From contig NC_089457.1 in assembly GCF_026210795.1 (NCBI RefSeq), positions 1,550,001-1,614,000 on the forward strand: a stretch of DNA of 64,000 nt, written 5' to 3'. The notes under the pieces are model-generated. The model had not been told where the DNA came from. It made no database searches and saw only the letters and a list, made by a program, of their open reading frames with translations. Origin of the DNA: Rhizophagus irregularis. Lineage: Eukaryota > Glomeromycota > Glomeromycetes > Glomerales > Glomeraceae. Positions within the stretch are counted from its first letter, which is position 1, and each line of letters opens with the position of its first letter. Of the stretch, positions 11,440 to 22,249 are shown piece after piece. The position numbers and the translations under genes are program-made.

Positions 11440-12010
11440 AACCCACCACGCATACCTAAATGGAAAGAGAGTAGAGGTTAAAACGAACGAAAAACAAATA
11501 AAACAAACAAAATAAACAAAAAATGAAAATAAGTTGCACCTTAGAGCTGAAGAGCCGAGATCTAAATGGAGAGAATAAAGGTAAGAACGAGTAAAAAGTG
11601 AAACAAAACAAATAACACAAATAAAACTAAATAAAAAATGTACCTTAGGGTCGAAGAGCTGAAAGAACCGGGACCTAAATGGAAAGGGTAAAGGTTAGAA
11701 TGAATGAAAAATGAAATAAAGCAAACAAAAAATGAAAACAAGTCGCACCTTAGAGCCAAAGAGCCAGGACCTAAATGGAGAGAGTAAAGGTAAGAACGAG
11801 CGAAAAGCGAAACAAAACAAACAATACAAACAAAGCTAAACAAAAAATGTACCTTAGGGTCGAAGAGCTGAAAGAACCAGAACCTAAATGGAGAGGGTAA
11901 AGGTTAGAACGAATGAAAAATGAAACAAAACAAAGCAGAACAAGCAAAAACAAAGAAAGACTTACCTGGAATTTTGCATTAAAAAGAGGACTGACCTAAA
12001 GAAAAAAAAT
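11440..12010 (-). repeat. Exon/intron-like tandem array, minus strand
   Basis: Read on the minus strand, four or five units have a T/C-rich tract ending CCATTTAG, a 22-31-nt segment ending CCTAAG or TCTAAG, then GTGCRA or GTACAT. Two units have TTCTAACC about 20 nt before CCATTTAG. Those are the positions of branch point, acceptor, exon and donor. The segments are related (GCTCTTCGACCCTAAG). No protein product is recognised and no start codon is evident. The sequence at 28880-28945 is a further relative. Confidence 0.5.
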
Positions 12011-12019
12011 GAAAAAGGT

Positions 12020-12530
12020 TAGCAACCTTTAATTAAAGGAAAATGAAAGAAAGAGGGCTCTACCTACCTGGAATCCGATGCTGAAAAGAGGACCGACCTA
12101 AAGAAAAAAAAATGAAAGAGGTTAGAAACTTCTAACTTCTAACGAAAGAGAAATTGAAAGAAAGAGAAAATATGAACCTGATAGAAGAATACCAAATACC
12201 GACCTACAAAAAAGAAAAGAATTCTGAAGGCGTCATCCTACAAGAAAGAGAATACCGAACTGACCTACAAAAAAGAAAAGAACTCTATAGAAGAATGCTG
12301 AATACCGACCTACAAAAAAAGAAAGAATCTCAAAAAAAGCTTGCGCCGCGTCGTGATTTTGCATGGCACAACTTTTGTTTTTTTTTTCTTTAGAGACTGA
12401 GCACTGCTAGGTTTGCCTGCTTTTCAGGATTTTACCCCTTTCACGCATTCTTTTGTCTTTCTTGCAACTTAACTTTCCAAGTCTAGCTTTTACAAAAGCA
12501 AGCTGTTTTGATTTCGAACCTGGACTTCAG
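12020..12530. other. Purine-rich degenerate repeats, then spacer
   Basis: Short repeats with GAAAAAGGTTAG and GACCTACAAAAAAGAAAAGAA run to about 12350. Open frames here follow the repeat and have no family features. From 12360 to 12530 I see nothing definite. Confidence 0.4.
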
Positions 12531-13025
12531 CTTTCGGCTTTAAAGTAAGTATTCACGTTATTTTTTATTTTTATTTTTTTTGATTTGGGAACGCTACTAA
12601 TGTTCCTTTTCCTTTCTTTTTCTTTAGGAATAAACTTGGATATTACCGGACACTAGATTTTGGCTTTGAGGCAAGTATTTGCAATTGTTTTTTTGTTTGT
12701 TTTTGTTTTTTTTTTTTGATTTAGGAACGCTACTAACATTCCTTTTCCTTTCTTTTTCTTTAGGAATAAACTCGGATATTACTGGACTCAAGATTTCAGT
12801 TTTGGAGTGAGTTTTGTGTTGTTTGTTGTTTCTTTTTTTTTGATTTGGAACACTACTAATGTTTCTTTTCTTTCTTTTTCTTTAGGGACGGACTTGAACT
12901 CCAGATTTTGGCTTTGAAGTGAGTATTTGCATTTGTTTTTTTGTTTCTTTTTTGGTTTTTTTTTAATTTGAGAACACTACTAACATTTCTGATCTGATCT
13001 TTGATTTTTGCATTTTTATTGATCT
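12530..13025 (+). repeat. Exon/intron-like tandem array, plus strand
   Basis: Four units of about 120-130 bp. Each has a donor-like site (GTAAGTA, GCAAGTA, GTGAGTT, GTGAGTA), a T-rich stretch, a TACTAA motif bracketed by short inverse arms (GAACGCTACTAATGTTC), a T/C tract, TTCTTTAG, then an exon-like 33-43-nt segment (GAATAAACTTGGATATTAC). The donor position varies only among sequences that still work as donors. No protein is recognised. Confidence 0.55.
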
Positions 13026-13028
13026 TTA

Positions 13029-13330
13029 CACAGGTCGAATGATGTCAAATCGGCTATCAATAAGCCATCAATCGGATATCTGATTGATACCTGATTTATT
13101 CAATCAGATGGCTGATTGATAGTTGATTTCCGCCAAAATCTGTCACAAGTCAGATATCCAATTGATATACGATTGGTGCCCGATTTGATAACATGATTGA
13201 TAGTTGATTGGTCAATGATTAATGACAGGTTGTAATTTGATTTATAACCTAATCACACTATTTTATTAGGCCGATTGATAACCTATTGATGACTGATTTT
13301 TTACAATGGCTCAATGGCTCGGTACTATTA
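13029..13330. other. Possible CACTA-type terminus with subterminal repeats
   Basis: CACAGGTCGAA at 13029 resembles the element ends CACTGGTCGAA found elsewhere in the window. It is followed by many ATTGATA/GATTGATAG/CAATCGGATATC motifs, as in subterminal regions of CACTA elements. No partner end or target duplication was found. Confidence 0.35.
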
Positions 13331-13725
13331 ATTACAATTTTACTAAAAACAATAGTTTTTTATACTACACTTAATCACTAATAATCAGCCTATATGTTAT
13401 TGTATTAATTTATAATAATAATATAATCAAAAATCTAAATTGTACAGCCGATATTTTTTAAATAAAATTTATTATTTCAAAAATTTCAAAACAAGATCAA
13501 TATCAATGTCATAATAGACATAAATTATATTGCTATCAATTGAAGGGTGTATTAGAAGTGAAACATATTCGTTTCTGATTGCTGGAGAGTTTAAAATAAA
13601 GATTTGACAATGTTAAATTATCTTTAAACAAACAAGTTGTTAGAAATAAATCGGAATGAAAATTCTTGCTCTAACAAAAGTTCGTGTCAGTTTCTGATGC
13701 TGAAAGCAGAAATAAAACTTATGTC

Positions 13726-15555
13726 GGTAGGAGTGAAAGTCAGTACGCATTCGTTTCTGACTTTGAAAATCTTGTGCAATACGCTGCGAATACTATAGCC
13801 AATTCTACAAAATTTGAATAAAGGCGTATATTAATCAATAAATCAACGCAACAGCTCAAAACTTGCTAAAGACTACATTTTCAGGTTTGTCATAAGTCGA
13901 AATTCCGATTGTTGAAAGCAGGTGAAAGCAGGTGCTAATTTGTTTGAAGACCATGTTTTAATTAAAATGAAGATCAGGTTGAAAATTTACTTACTGCAAT
14001 CAAATTTATGTCTGTAGAATTGTAATAAGTCAGTACGTGTTCATTTCTGAATTTGAGAAAACTTGTGCAATTCGTTATAAATTAGCAATTCTACAAAATT
14101 TAATAAGGCGTACGTTAATCAATAAATCAACGTAACAGCTCAAAACTTGCTAAAGACTACATTTTCAGGTTTGTCATAAGTCGAAATTCCGATTGTTGAA
14201 AGCAGGTGAAAGCAGGTGCTAATTTGTTTGAATACAATGTTTTAATTAAAATGAAGATCAAGTTGAAAATTTACTTACCGCAATCAAATTTATGTCTGTA
14301 GAATTGTAATAAGTCAGTATGCGTTCATTTCTGAATTTGAGAAAACTTGTGCAATTCGTTACAAATTAGCAATTCTACAAAATTTAATAAGGTGTACGTT
14401 AATCAATAAATTAACGCAACAGCTCAAAACTTGCTAAAGACTACATTTTCAGGTTCATCATAAGTCGAAATTCCGATTGTTGAAAGCAGGTGAAAGCAGG
14501 TGCTAATTTGTTTGAAGACCATGTTTTAATTAAAATGAAGATCAGGTTGAAAATTTACTTACTGCAATCAAATTTATGTCTGTAGGATTGTAATAAGTCA
14601 GTACGCGTTCATTTCTGAATTTGAGAAAACTTGTGCAATTCGTTACAAATTAGCAATTCTACAAAATTTAATAAGGCATACGTTAATCAATAAATTAACA
14701 CAACAGCTCAAAACTTGCTAAAGACTACATTTTCAGGTTCATCATAAGTTGAAATTCCGATTGTTGAAAGCTGTTTGAAGACCATATTTTAATTAAAATG
14801 AAGATCAGGTTGAAAATTTACTTACCGCAATCAAATTTATGTCTGTAGAATTGTAATAAGTCGGTATGCGTTCGTTCCTGACTTTGAGAATCTTGTGCAA
14901 TACGCTGCAAATGCTATAGCCAATTCTACAAAATTTTAATAAAGGCGTATGTTAATCAATAAATCAACGCAACAGCTCAAAACTTGCTAAAAACTACATT
15001 TTCAGGTTCGTCATAAGTCGAAATTCCGATTGTTGAAAGCAGGTGAAAGCAGGTGCTAATTTGTTTGAAGACCATGTTTTAATTAAAATGAAGATCAGGT
15101 TGAAAATTTACTTACCGCAATCAAATTTATGTCTGTAGGATTGTAATAAGTCAGTACGCGTTCATTTCTGACTTTGAGAAAACTTGCGCAATTCGTTACA
15201 AATTAGCAATTCTACAAAATTTAATAAGGTGTACGTTAATCAATAAATCAACGCAACAGCTCAAAACTTGCTAAAGACTACATTTTCAGGTTCATCATAA
15301 GTCGAAATTCCGATTGTTGAAAGCAGGTGAAAGCAGGTGCTAATTTGTTTGAAGACCATGTTTTAATTAAAATGAAGATCAGGTTGAAAATTTACTTACC
15401 GCAATCAAATTTATGTCTGTAGGATTGTAATAAGTCGGTATGCGTTTGTTTCTGAATTTGAGAAAACTTGTGCAATTCGTTACAAATTAGCAATTCTACA
15501 AAATTTAATAAGGCGTACGTTAATCAATAATTAATGCAACCACTCAAATGGCCAA
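13726..15555 (-). repeat. About 285-bp tandem repeats with degenerate exon-like segments
   Basis: Successive copies of the marker GTCAGTACGCGTTCATT lie at about 13739, 14030, 14313, 14598, 14861, 15151 and 15436, a period near 285 bp (one unit is 263). On the minus strand each unit has TTTTGTAG, about 100 nt, then GCGGTAAGTAAATTTTC, which looks like acceptor-exon-donor. Traces of the reading ELANLQ...AQ resemble the open frame at 15616-15849. Units are mostly interrupted by stops, so these look like decayed duplicated exons. Confidence 0.6.
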
Positions 15556-15615
15556 AATTCGAAAATTTACTTGCTGCTAATGAAGTTTCGTCATCAAAAT
15601 CAGTAGATACACAAT

Positions 15616-15849
15616 TCATTTCTGATCACAAAATATGCTGGTAGTGAAAATCGATTGCGTTTGTTTCTGATTTTTGAGAAATTTCGTATATTGCCATTGC
15701 AAATTAGCCAACTCTACCAAATATAAATATGGCGTAGGACTACTTGATAAAACTACATTTTCACCACTAATAAAGGCGATAATTGCTCCTTTTGTCTTTG
15801 AAATTTCTGTTACTAGATAATAACTATCGACCACAGTAACAAGTTTCAC
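15616..15849 (-). pseudogene. Unknown ORF fragment, least decayed unit of the 285-bp family
   Basis: The open frame contains GENVVLSSSPTPYLYLVELANLQ. The decayed units to its left align with it (GAAAATGTAGT, then CAAGT, then TTGGCTAATTTG), so it is the same repeat in a better state. It lacks an ATG and ends within the repeat. I do not recognise the family. It may be an exon of a host or transposon gene. Confidence 0.35.
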
Positions 15850-16027
15850 AGTACTTCAACGTGTGATTTTACAAAGATATCCGTGATGTGAAAGTACTTA
15901 GGAATCATCTTGTCTCCCGATTAATGAGACCTTAGGTCAGAGGAGGCTAGCCTATCGGGCAGGAGTACCCTACAACTTCATCCCTAGGTAGTCAAAAACT
16001 TCAGGTGTTTCAGACCACAGCGTACTA

Positions 16028-16530
16028 CACAGTGAAATTCGATAAACCGGATCTTCGATAAACCAGATTTGGGCCTAAACCGGACTTTTTTGCTGGAACC
16101 AAATCACGTATATTAAAATAGTTTCGATATACCGGAGTTTACTAGTAAAAGCTCAATATTCACTATAACGGATCAATTTTCTAATCAACTATAGTAAAAA
16201 TGATTCGATAAACCAGATCACATGATCATTAACCAATAAAATTTAAGTAACATGATGCGGTAAATCTTAATTTTGGCCAGAATTATAAAGTCTTAATTCC
16301 GGTGGTAGTTATGTATTACTTATATCTTCAATTAAAAATATTTTATATTCATTTTCATGAACTCTATGACTTAAAACTAAGATAAAAAAATTAAATTACT
16401 AGTTTTATTAGCATGAAAATTTTTGAAAATTCGTATAATAGATTTTCAGTTTTTTCGATATACCAGATATCCCGATAAACCGGATATTTTTAGTGGAACC
16501 GATAGATCCGGTTTATCGAATTTCACTGTG
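16028..16530. mobile_element. 503-bp pogo/mariner-type MITE
   Basis: Inverted ends CACAGTGAAATTCGATAAAC match over about 26 bp and are flanked by TA on both sides (16026-16027 and 16531-16532). The interior repeats motifs like ATTCGATAAACCAGAT. TA duplication and a CAGT-type end fit the Tc1/mariner/pogo group. There is no transposase. Confidence 0.8.
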
Positions 16531-16532
16531 TA

Positions 16533-17120
16533 TATGAAAAAACAGAGATATTCCACCCTTCAGTTCAACTCATTAAAAAATAGTCAGCTACTCATATCAT
16601 CTAGGAGCAATTTAAAGATACCATCATGTCATTATCTTAGACGAATTGTGCTAGGAATAAAGATCAGGCTGAAAGCCTCTAAGTTCATCAAAATCGGTAT
16701 ATTCAAATATTCGCTTACTATTTTTAAATTAACTGACAAAATTTTATTAAAGAAGCTATTTTTTTGTGAAATGAAAGTCACGCTTATTAAATTAAAAAAT
16801 CGGTACAAATGTTCAAATACATGAACGAAAATATGCATTGTCATTTCTATATTCTTAATGTATGAAAATATAAAAGTTCCGCTTCGATCAAGTGTCAAAA
16901 GAAGCATTAAATTCATTAAAAATTGGCATATTAAGCTCCCTACAAAAAAAAATATTGAAGGTTAGTGAATGAATAACAGATTCTATGTCTGTCTCCATAA
17001 TGCTGTAAAAAAGACCGAGTATATAACAATAGGTCCATCAAATCAAAATATTTCGTTCCCAATTGCTAAACTGTGAAAGTAAAAATTGGGAAGAAGTCGC
17101 TTACCTTTGAATGAAAATAA
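16533..17120. other. No gene seen
   Basis: AT-rich sequence with short open frames on both strands that lack family features or splice structure. I cannot assign a function. Confidence 0.4.
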
Positions 17121-17123
17121 TTA

Positions 17124-17372
17124 AATAGTTATAAATTCGTATAGCTGAGTAACTGATAAGGCTGTTGGCAGTGTACTGTGATATTCAGCTTTATTAGTGA
17201 ATAGTGACGAGATTTGTGCAATACCTTGGTTTACTACCTTTACAATGACCTTCCTCACGTCAAATAATAAAAAATAAGCAATAAAATTGTCCTTCACGTC
17301 ACAAAGAAATTCTGAATTATATCTTTTGACATGGTCTGTTGCGAAATTTTGCACGAATATTTGCCCCTTGTT
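17124..17372 (-). CDS. Unknown ORF fragment, possible exon
   Basis: About 83 codons are open, containing NKGQIFVQNFATDHVKRYNSE and ending in LSVTQLYEFITI. An acceptor-like TTTATAATCTCAG precedes the segment. Its GGTATTGCACAA stretch resembles a stretch of the 285-bp repeat units to its left, so it may be an upstream exon of the same decayed gene. The family is not recognised. Confidence 0.3.
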
Positions 17373-18073
17373 ATCTGAGATTATAAACAAAAAATGTGTA
17401 TTTTAGGATCAGGCAAAGCACGTGATTTGATATAATATGTAAAGATGTTAGCTGTAACTGTAATATTAAGACACAGTGTCGTATGTAATAGGACCCCGGA
17501 TATCTAATATAAAGGTCATAATGGACTTTTGGCCAAAAACACCCCTTTTTGCTGAAACTCAAAAAATCGTTTTTTGTAAATATATCAGCATCCAGTAATT
17601 CAATTTTAATGAACTTTTTTTTATTTTGTAGCCCTCATTTAGCTCTACAATTTAAAAAAATGTTCATCAAAATTGGACCACTGGATGCCGAGATATTTAC
17701 AAAAAACGATTTTTTGAGCCCCTGAAAAATGGGCCAATCTGCCGAAAGTGTGACTTAAGTGATTATCGTACTTTCTCTCCCGTTGGGCTCTGCCCATTTT
17801 TTCCCATGAAGTTATAGATGAAAAATATGAGGATTTTTTGCCTTCATCAGCAAGTTTGAAAAGTGTTGATTCACACCAGTATACGCGTTGATCAACACCA
17901 GCTAGTTGTTCAACGCGTTTTACAATATTAATCAACACCCGTATACTAGAGTATATTAACGCATAATGCTAATATACGCGTTGTTCAACTCTAATGTGTA
18001 GTTCAACACATTATGCATTGTTGTTCAACGCGCTGTATATTAACACTTAATTAAATTAAATTATATTTATTTT

Positions 18074-18155
18074 TACTCACCTTAGGAATTGAACCAAACA
18101 CCTCAACTTATACTATTAATTATCTCACGATCTAACCACTGTACTATTTAATTTA
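18074..18155 (-). ncRNA. tRNA-like RNA polymerase III promoter (SINE head or decayed tRNA)
   Basis: On the minus strand an A box (TAGTACAGTGG, 18136-18146) is followed 51 bp later by a perfect B box (GGTTCAATTCC, 18085-18095), close to the spacing of a real tRNA. I cannot fold a convincing acceptor and anticodon stem, so it is more likely a tRNA-derived head than a working tRNA. Confidence 0.45.
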
Positions 18156-18719
18156 AGTATATATTATATATATTAAAATTAATATTTAAAAAAAAATTAT
18201 TTCGGCATTGCATAATGTACTCTATATCATGTGTATCACGTGATAATGGATTATTAATAATTACCGCTGCGGACTGCGGTATGGCGAAAAAAAAATTAAG
18301 CTTTTTTTAGCAAGCTTAATTTTTTTTTTCGCTTCTCTTTCACTTTCGTTCTATTTCTCCTTTCACTTTCGTCCCATTTTCCCCCTTTCACTTTCACTTT
18401 CACTTTCTTCCCATTTTCCCCTTTTACTTTCCCCTTTCACTTTCGTCCTGTTTCTCCTTCCACTTCGTCCCGTTTTCCCTTCATTTTCTTCCCGTTTTCT
18501 CCTTTCTCTCTCGTTTCATTTAGTTCCCTTCACTTTTCTTTCCATTCTTCCTTCGTTTTCCCCTTTTCCCTTTTCGTTCCTCCTTTTCTCTTTCGTTCTG
18601 CCCTTCCAACTCCCGTAAAATGAGCTCCATTCAACGGAAATGTAGATAATTTGATAAATTCCGTAATATAAGGTTATTAATTCCAGAGATATAAGCCTTT
18701 TACGGAAAAACTTTTGGTG

Positions 18720-19680
18720 AGTTTCGCAACGAAACGTTGCGAAACTATTTTTCATTTTCTAACGAAACGTTGTTTAACGTTTCGAAATAATTTTTTAAAT
18801 TTATTTAATCGAACGCTTATCTAACGTTCCGATTATTTATTTTCTTTTATTTTTTTAATCGGAACGTTCGAAAACGTTCCGAAATATAATTTTTTTTAAT
18901 TTTTAATTGGAACGTTGGCTAACGTTCCGATTATTTTTTTATTTTATTTTTTTAACAAAACGTTGAAAACGCTTCATTTATTCTTTTTTTAACTTCTTTT
19001 TAATCGAACGCTTGTTAACGCTCCGATTTACATTTTTTTCTTGTTTTAACGAAATGTTTTTAACGCTTCGCTATTAACTTTTTTTTCATTCCTTTTAATT
19101 GGAACGCTTGAAAAACGTCTGAAATTTACATTTTTTTCTTTTTTAACTAAACGCTTTTAACGCTTCGCTAATAACTTTTTTTCTTTTTTTAATCGAACGC
19201 TAATAACGCTCTGATTTTTTATTTTTTATTCTTTTTTTAAATCTAAACGCTTTTAACGCCTGCTTAATAACTTTTTTCATTTTCTTTTTAAATTCGAACG
19301 CTATTAACGTCTTCGATTATTTTTTTTTATTCATTTTTTTAATCGGAACGCTGGAAAAACGCTCCGAATTATTATTTTTTTTATTTTTTCTTTAATCGGA
19401 ACGTTGGCTAACGTTCCGATTAATTTTTTTATTTCATTTTTTTAACGAAACGCGTGAAAAACGCTTTCAAATATTCTTTTTTTAAATTTTTTTAATCGGA
19501 ACGCTTGGCTAACGCTCCGATTTTTTTTATTTCATTTTTTAACGAAACGCTTTATTAACGTTTCGTAATATAATTTTTTTTAATTTTTTTCAATCGAACG
19601 TCGGCTAACGCTCCGATTTTTTTTATTACATTTTTTAACGAAACGCTTATTAACGCTTTCGTAATTTTTTTTTCATTTTT
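18720..19680. repeat. Array of short palindromes built on AACG...CGTT
   Basis: More than fifteen units alternate AT-rich spacers with short inverted repeats such as AATCGGAACGTTGGCTAACG, continued by TTCCGATT. The core flips between GGAACGTT/AACGTTCC and GAAACGCTT/AACGCTTCG. Unit spacing is about 60 bp. No coding function is seen. Confidence 0.65.
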
Positions 19681-19689
19681 TTTTCCTTT

Positions 19690-20870
19690 CTTCTTTTAGG
19701 TCAGCGGGTGGGCTTCCGAGTTCCGAAGAACGGAAAACCAAGATTCGTAAGATAAGTACGAATCTTGGTTTAATTTTTTTTTCTTTTTTTTTTAATATTA
19801 TTAATGAACGGTTACTAATAACCGTTTTTTTCTTTTTTTAGGTTTCGGGCTTCCAAAGATCGGAAAAACCCAAAGATTTATAAGTAAGAATCTTTATATA
19901 TATATTTTTTTGTTTTTTTGATTAATGAACGGTTACTAATAACCGATCTTCTTTTTATTTTTTTAGGTTCGGTGGGCTTCCAAAGAACGAAAACCCAAAG
20001 ATTCGTAAGTACGAATCTATATTTTTTTTTGTTTTTTTAATTTTATTAATGAACGGTTACTAATAACCGTTCTTTTCATTTTTTTAGGTTCAGGTAGCTT
20101 ATGGTCTTTGGAAAAGTGGAACCAAGTTTCGTATTACGAATCTTGGTTTTATTTATTTTTTTTTTAATATTATTATAAACGGTTACTAATAACCGTTCTT
20201 TTTTTTTGTTTAGGTTCGGGTGGTTTTCCAAAAATCAGAGGAACCAAGATTCGTAAGTATTCCGAATCTTGGTTTTAATCTTTTTCTTTTTTTAAAAAAA
20301 ATACTATGAACGGTTACTAATAACCGTTCTTTTCTTTGATTTTTATAGGTTCGGGTGATTTCCGACGAATGGATGAACCAAGATTCGTAAGGTATGAATA
20401 CGAATCTTGGTTTTATTATTTATTTTTTATTATTATTTTGGAACGGTTTACTAACCGTTCTTGTATTTTTTTTTATAGGTTCGGGTGGGCTTCCGAAGAA
20501 CGGAAAACCTAAAGATTCGTAAGGAATCTTTACTTTTTTTTTATTTTTTTAATTTTTTTATTATTATGAACGGTTTACTAACCGTTCTTGTATTTTTTTT
20601 TTAGAAGTTCGGGTGGGTTTCGGACAAACGAAGGAACCAAGATTCGTAAGTACGAGTACGAATCTTGGTTTTTGTTTTTTTATTATTATTTTGGAACGGT
20701 TTACTAACCGTTCTTTCTTTTTTTTATAGGTTCGGGTGGGCTTCCGAGTTCCGAATAATGGAAAAAAAAACCAAAGATTCGTATTATGATACGAATCTTG
20801 GGTTTTTTTTTAATTTGTTTTTTTTATCTCTTTTTTATAGGTATCCGGTTCCTTCAGCGTTGGACTTTTA
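19690..20870 (+). repeat. Exon/intron-like tandem array, copy 1
   Basis: About ten units, each with TTTTTTAG, a segment beginning GTTCGGGTGGGCTTCCGAAG and ending AAGATTC, then GTAAG(TA), an inverse of the segment end (CGAATCTTGG), and the palindrome AACGGTTACTAATAACCGTT. Segment lengths vary (38-48 nt). It is the same family as the array at 58505-60930 but more diverged. Confidence 0.65.
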
Positions 20871-20879
20871 ATTAGATTT

Positions 20880-22080
20880 CTCAACGTTAGACGCGGCGTT
20901 GCTGTAGATTAGCATTTTGGAATGAATTGGTAAGTTTCGAATAAAACTTACATTTTTTTATTTTATTTTTTTTATTTTTTTTTTAAATTTCTCTTTTCTT
21001 TTTGTAGTCCTCGGTCAGATTTTTAGAATAAGATTGTGTAAGTTTCGTTAACGAAACTTAATTTTTGTGTTTTTTTTATTTGAAACCTTATCTTGTTATG
21101 GTTGTGTCACCAGGGGCGCTTTGTCAACGGAAATTTAGTACGTTGATCGCTTAAAAATCCGCGGCAATCCAATTATAACAAGAGGAATTGATTTTTCATT
21201 AGATAATTTGATAATTTAATGTAATTTGTATTGTAACTGTATTTATAAATAAATTTACAATTAATGAAATGTTAATAATATACAATAATATATATATTAA
21301 TAAATTAATACTATTAAATTAACTACATTGCTATACGCGTTTTTAATATCAATATACGCGTTTTTATACATTATATACACGTTATTAAACTAGTGTTATT
21401 TTACTGTATGTTGTTTTACACATAAAACACTGTTGCACTACGCGGTTTTCAACATTTTTAAGTGGTGTTGATTGACAAAGGGTTCGTATCTCTACACTTT
21501 TTGGTGTTGAGCAACACATGGCATTTTTCAACACTTTATACGCCTGTTTAAAACTTGCTGATGTTGAGTGATAGTAAAAGGACTTTTCGACGTTATATGA
21601 AGTTATTACCGAGGTCTTTAGTTTCGCCCGAACTCCTTATGGCTTATATTGAGTTAGGACCGTTATCATGAGTCTTGGAGTTACCAATAATACTGTAAGA
21701 TGGCAGTTCCATACGAACGTTCCCCTGGGCTTTCTGAAAGGTTGAAAAGTAGTGCGTCTTGGTTCCTACGCCTTTAAAGTCTAACTGGCCAAGTGGTTCG
21801 CAGGCCAGACCGGTATTTCCTGGAAGGTGCTCCTGACCAACGTATTTCTTGCTAATTGATGTTGTTAACTGGGGAGTTAGTCTTCTAAAATAAGGAGACG
21901 GAGTTGAGGTGTATGTTTGGTGAATTTTACTCAGGTTTTTCTCATTGCACTTCGAGTTTTCCTGAGGTTTATGTCTTTATTTTTTGCTTTTTGTTTTTCT
22001 TGGTCGCTTTTTTCGGTGTAACCTTATTTTCTTTGGGGGGTGGGGGGATAAGGTAAGACGAAAAGTAGTAGAATAGGGCC
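20880..22080. other. No gene seen; interior of the 5.2-kb insertion
   Basis: Contains two more donor/acceptor-like motifs (GGTAAGTTTCG, CTTTTTGTAG), then AT-rich DNA, then a stretch of more mixed composition from 21600. No open frame of note was seen. Confidence 0.4.
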
Positions 22081-22086
22081 GGTGTG

Positions 22087-22246
22087 TTGAGTAGAGTATT
22101 GTGATGTTTAGCGGTGTGTAACATAAAGGGTGTGAACTATACTCAAGTGATGAATAGACACCCGGCCAAAACGCCGGGGCTGAGCTTAGGCCGAGGTGTT
22201 TATTTATCACTTGAGTATAATGTCACATCCACGTTATACTCTACTC
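22087..22246. repeat. Long imperfect hairpin
   Basis: GTTGAGTAGAGTAT at the left pairs with ATACTCTACTCAAC at the right. Further in, TATACTCAAGTGAT pairs with ATCACTTGAGTATA, and GACACC with GGTGTT. The loop carries GC-rich GGCCAAAACGCCGGGG. It may be a structured 3' region of the 5.2-kb insertion. Confidence 0.65.
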
Positions 22247-22249
22247 AAC

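Noticed and set aside
11562-11953. Two hydrophobic open frames on the minus strand
   Set aside because: Low-complexity translation of T-rich tandem units; they run through the acceptor and donor-like sites of the array.
18074-18155. Functional tRNA gene
   Set aside because: Pol III boxes are good, but I could not form acceptor and anticodon stems with a sensible anticodon.
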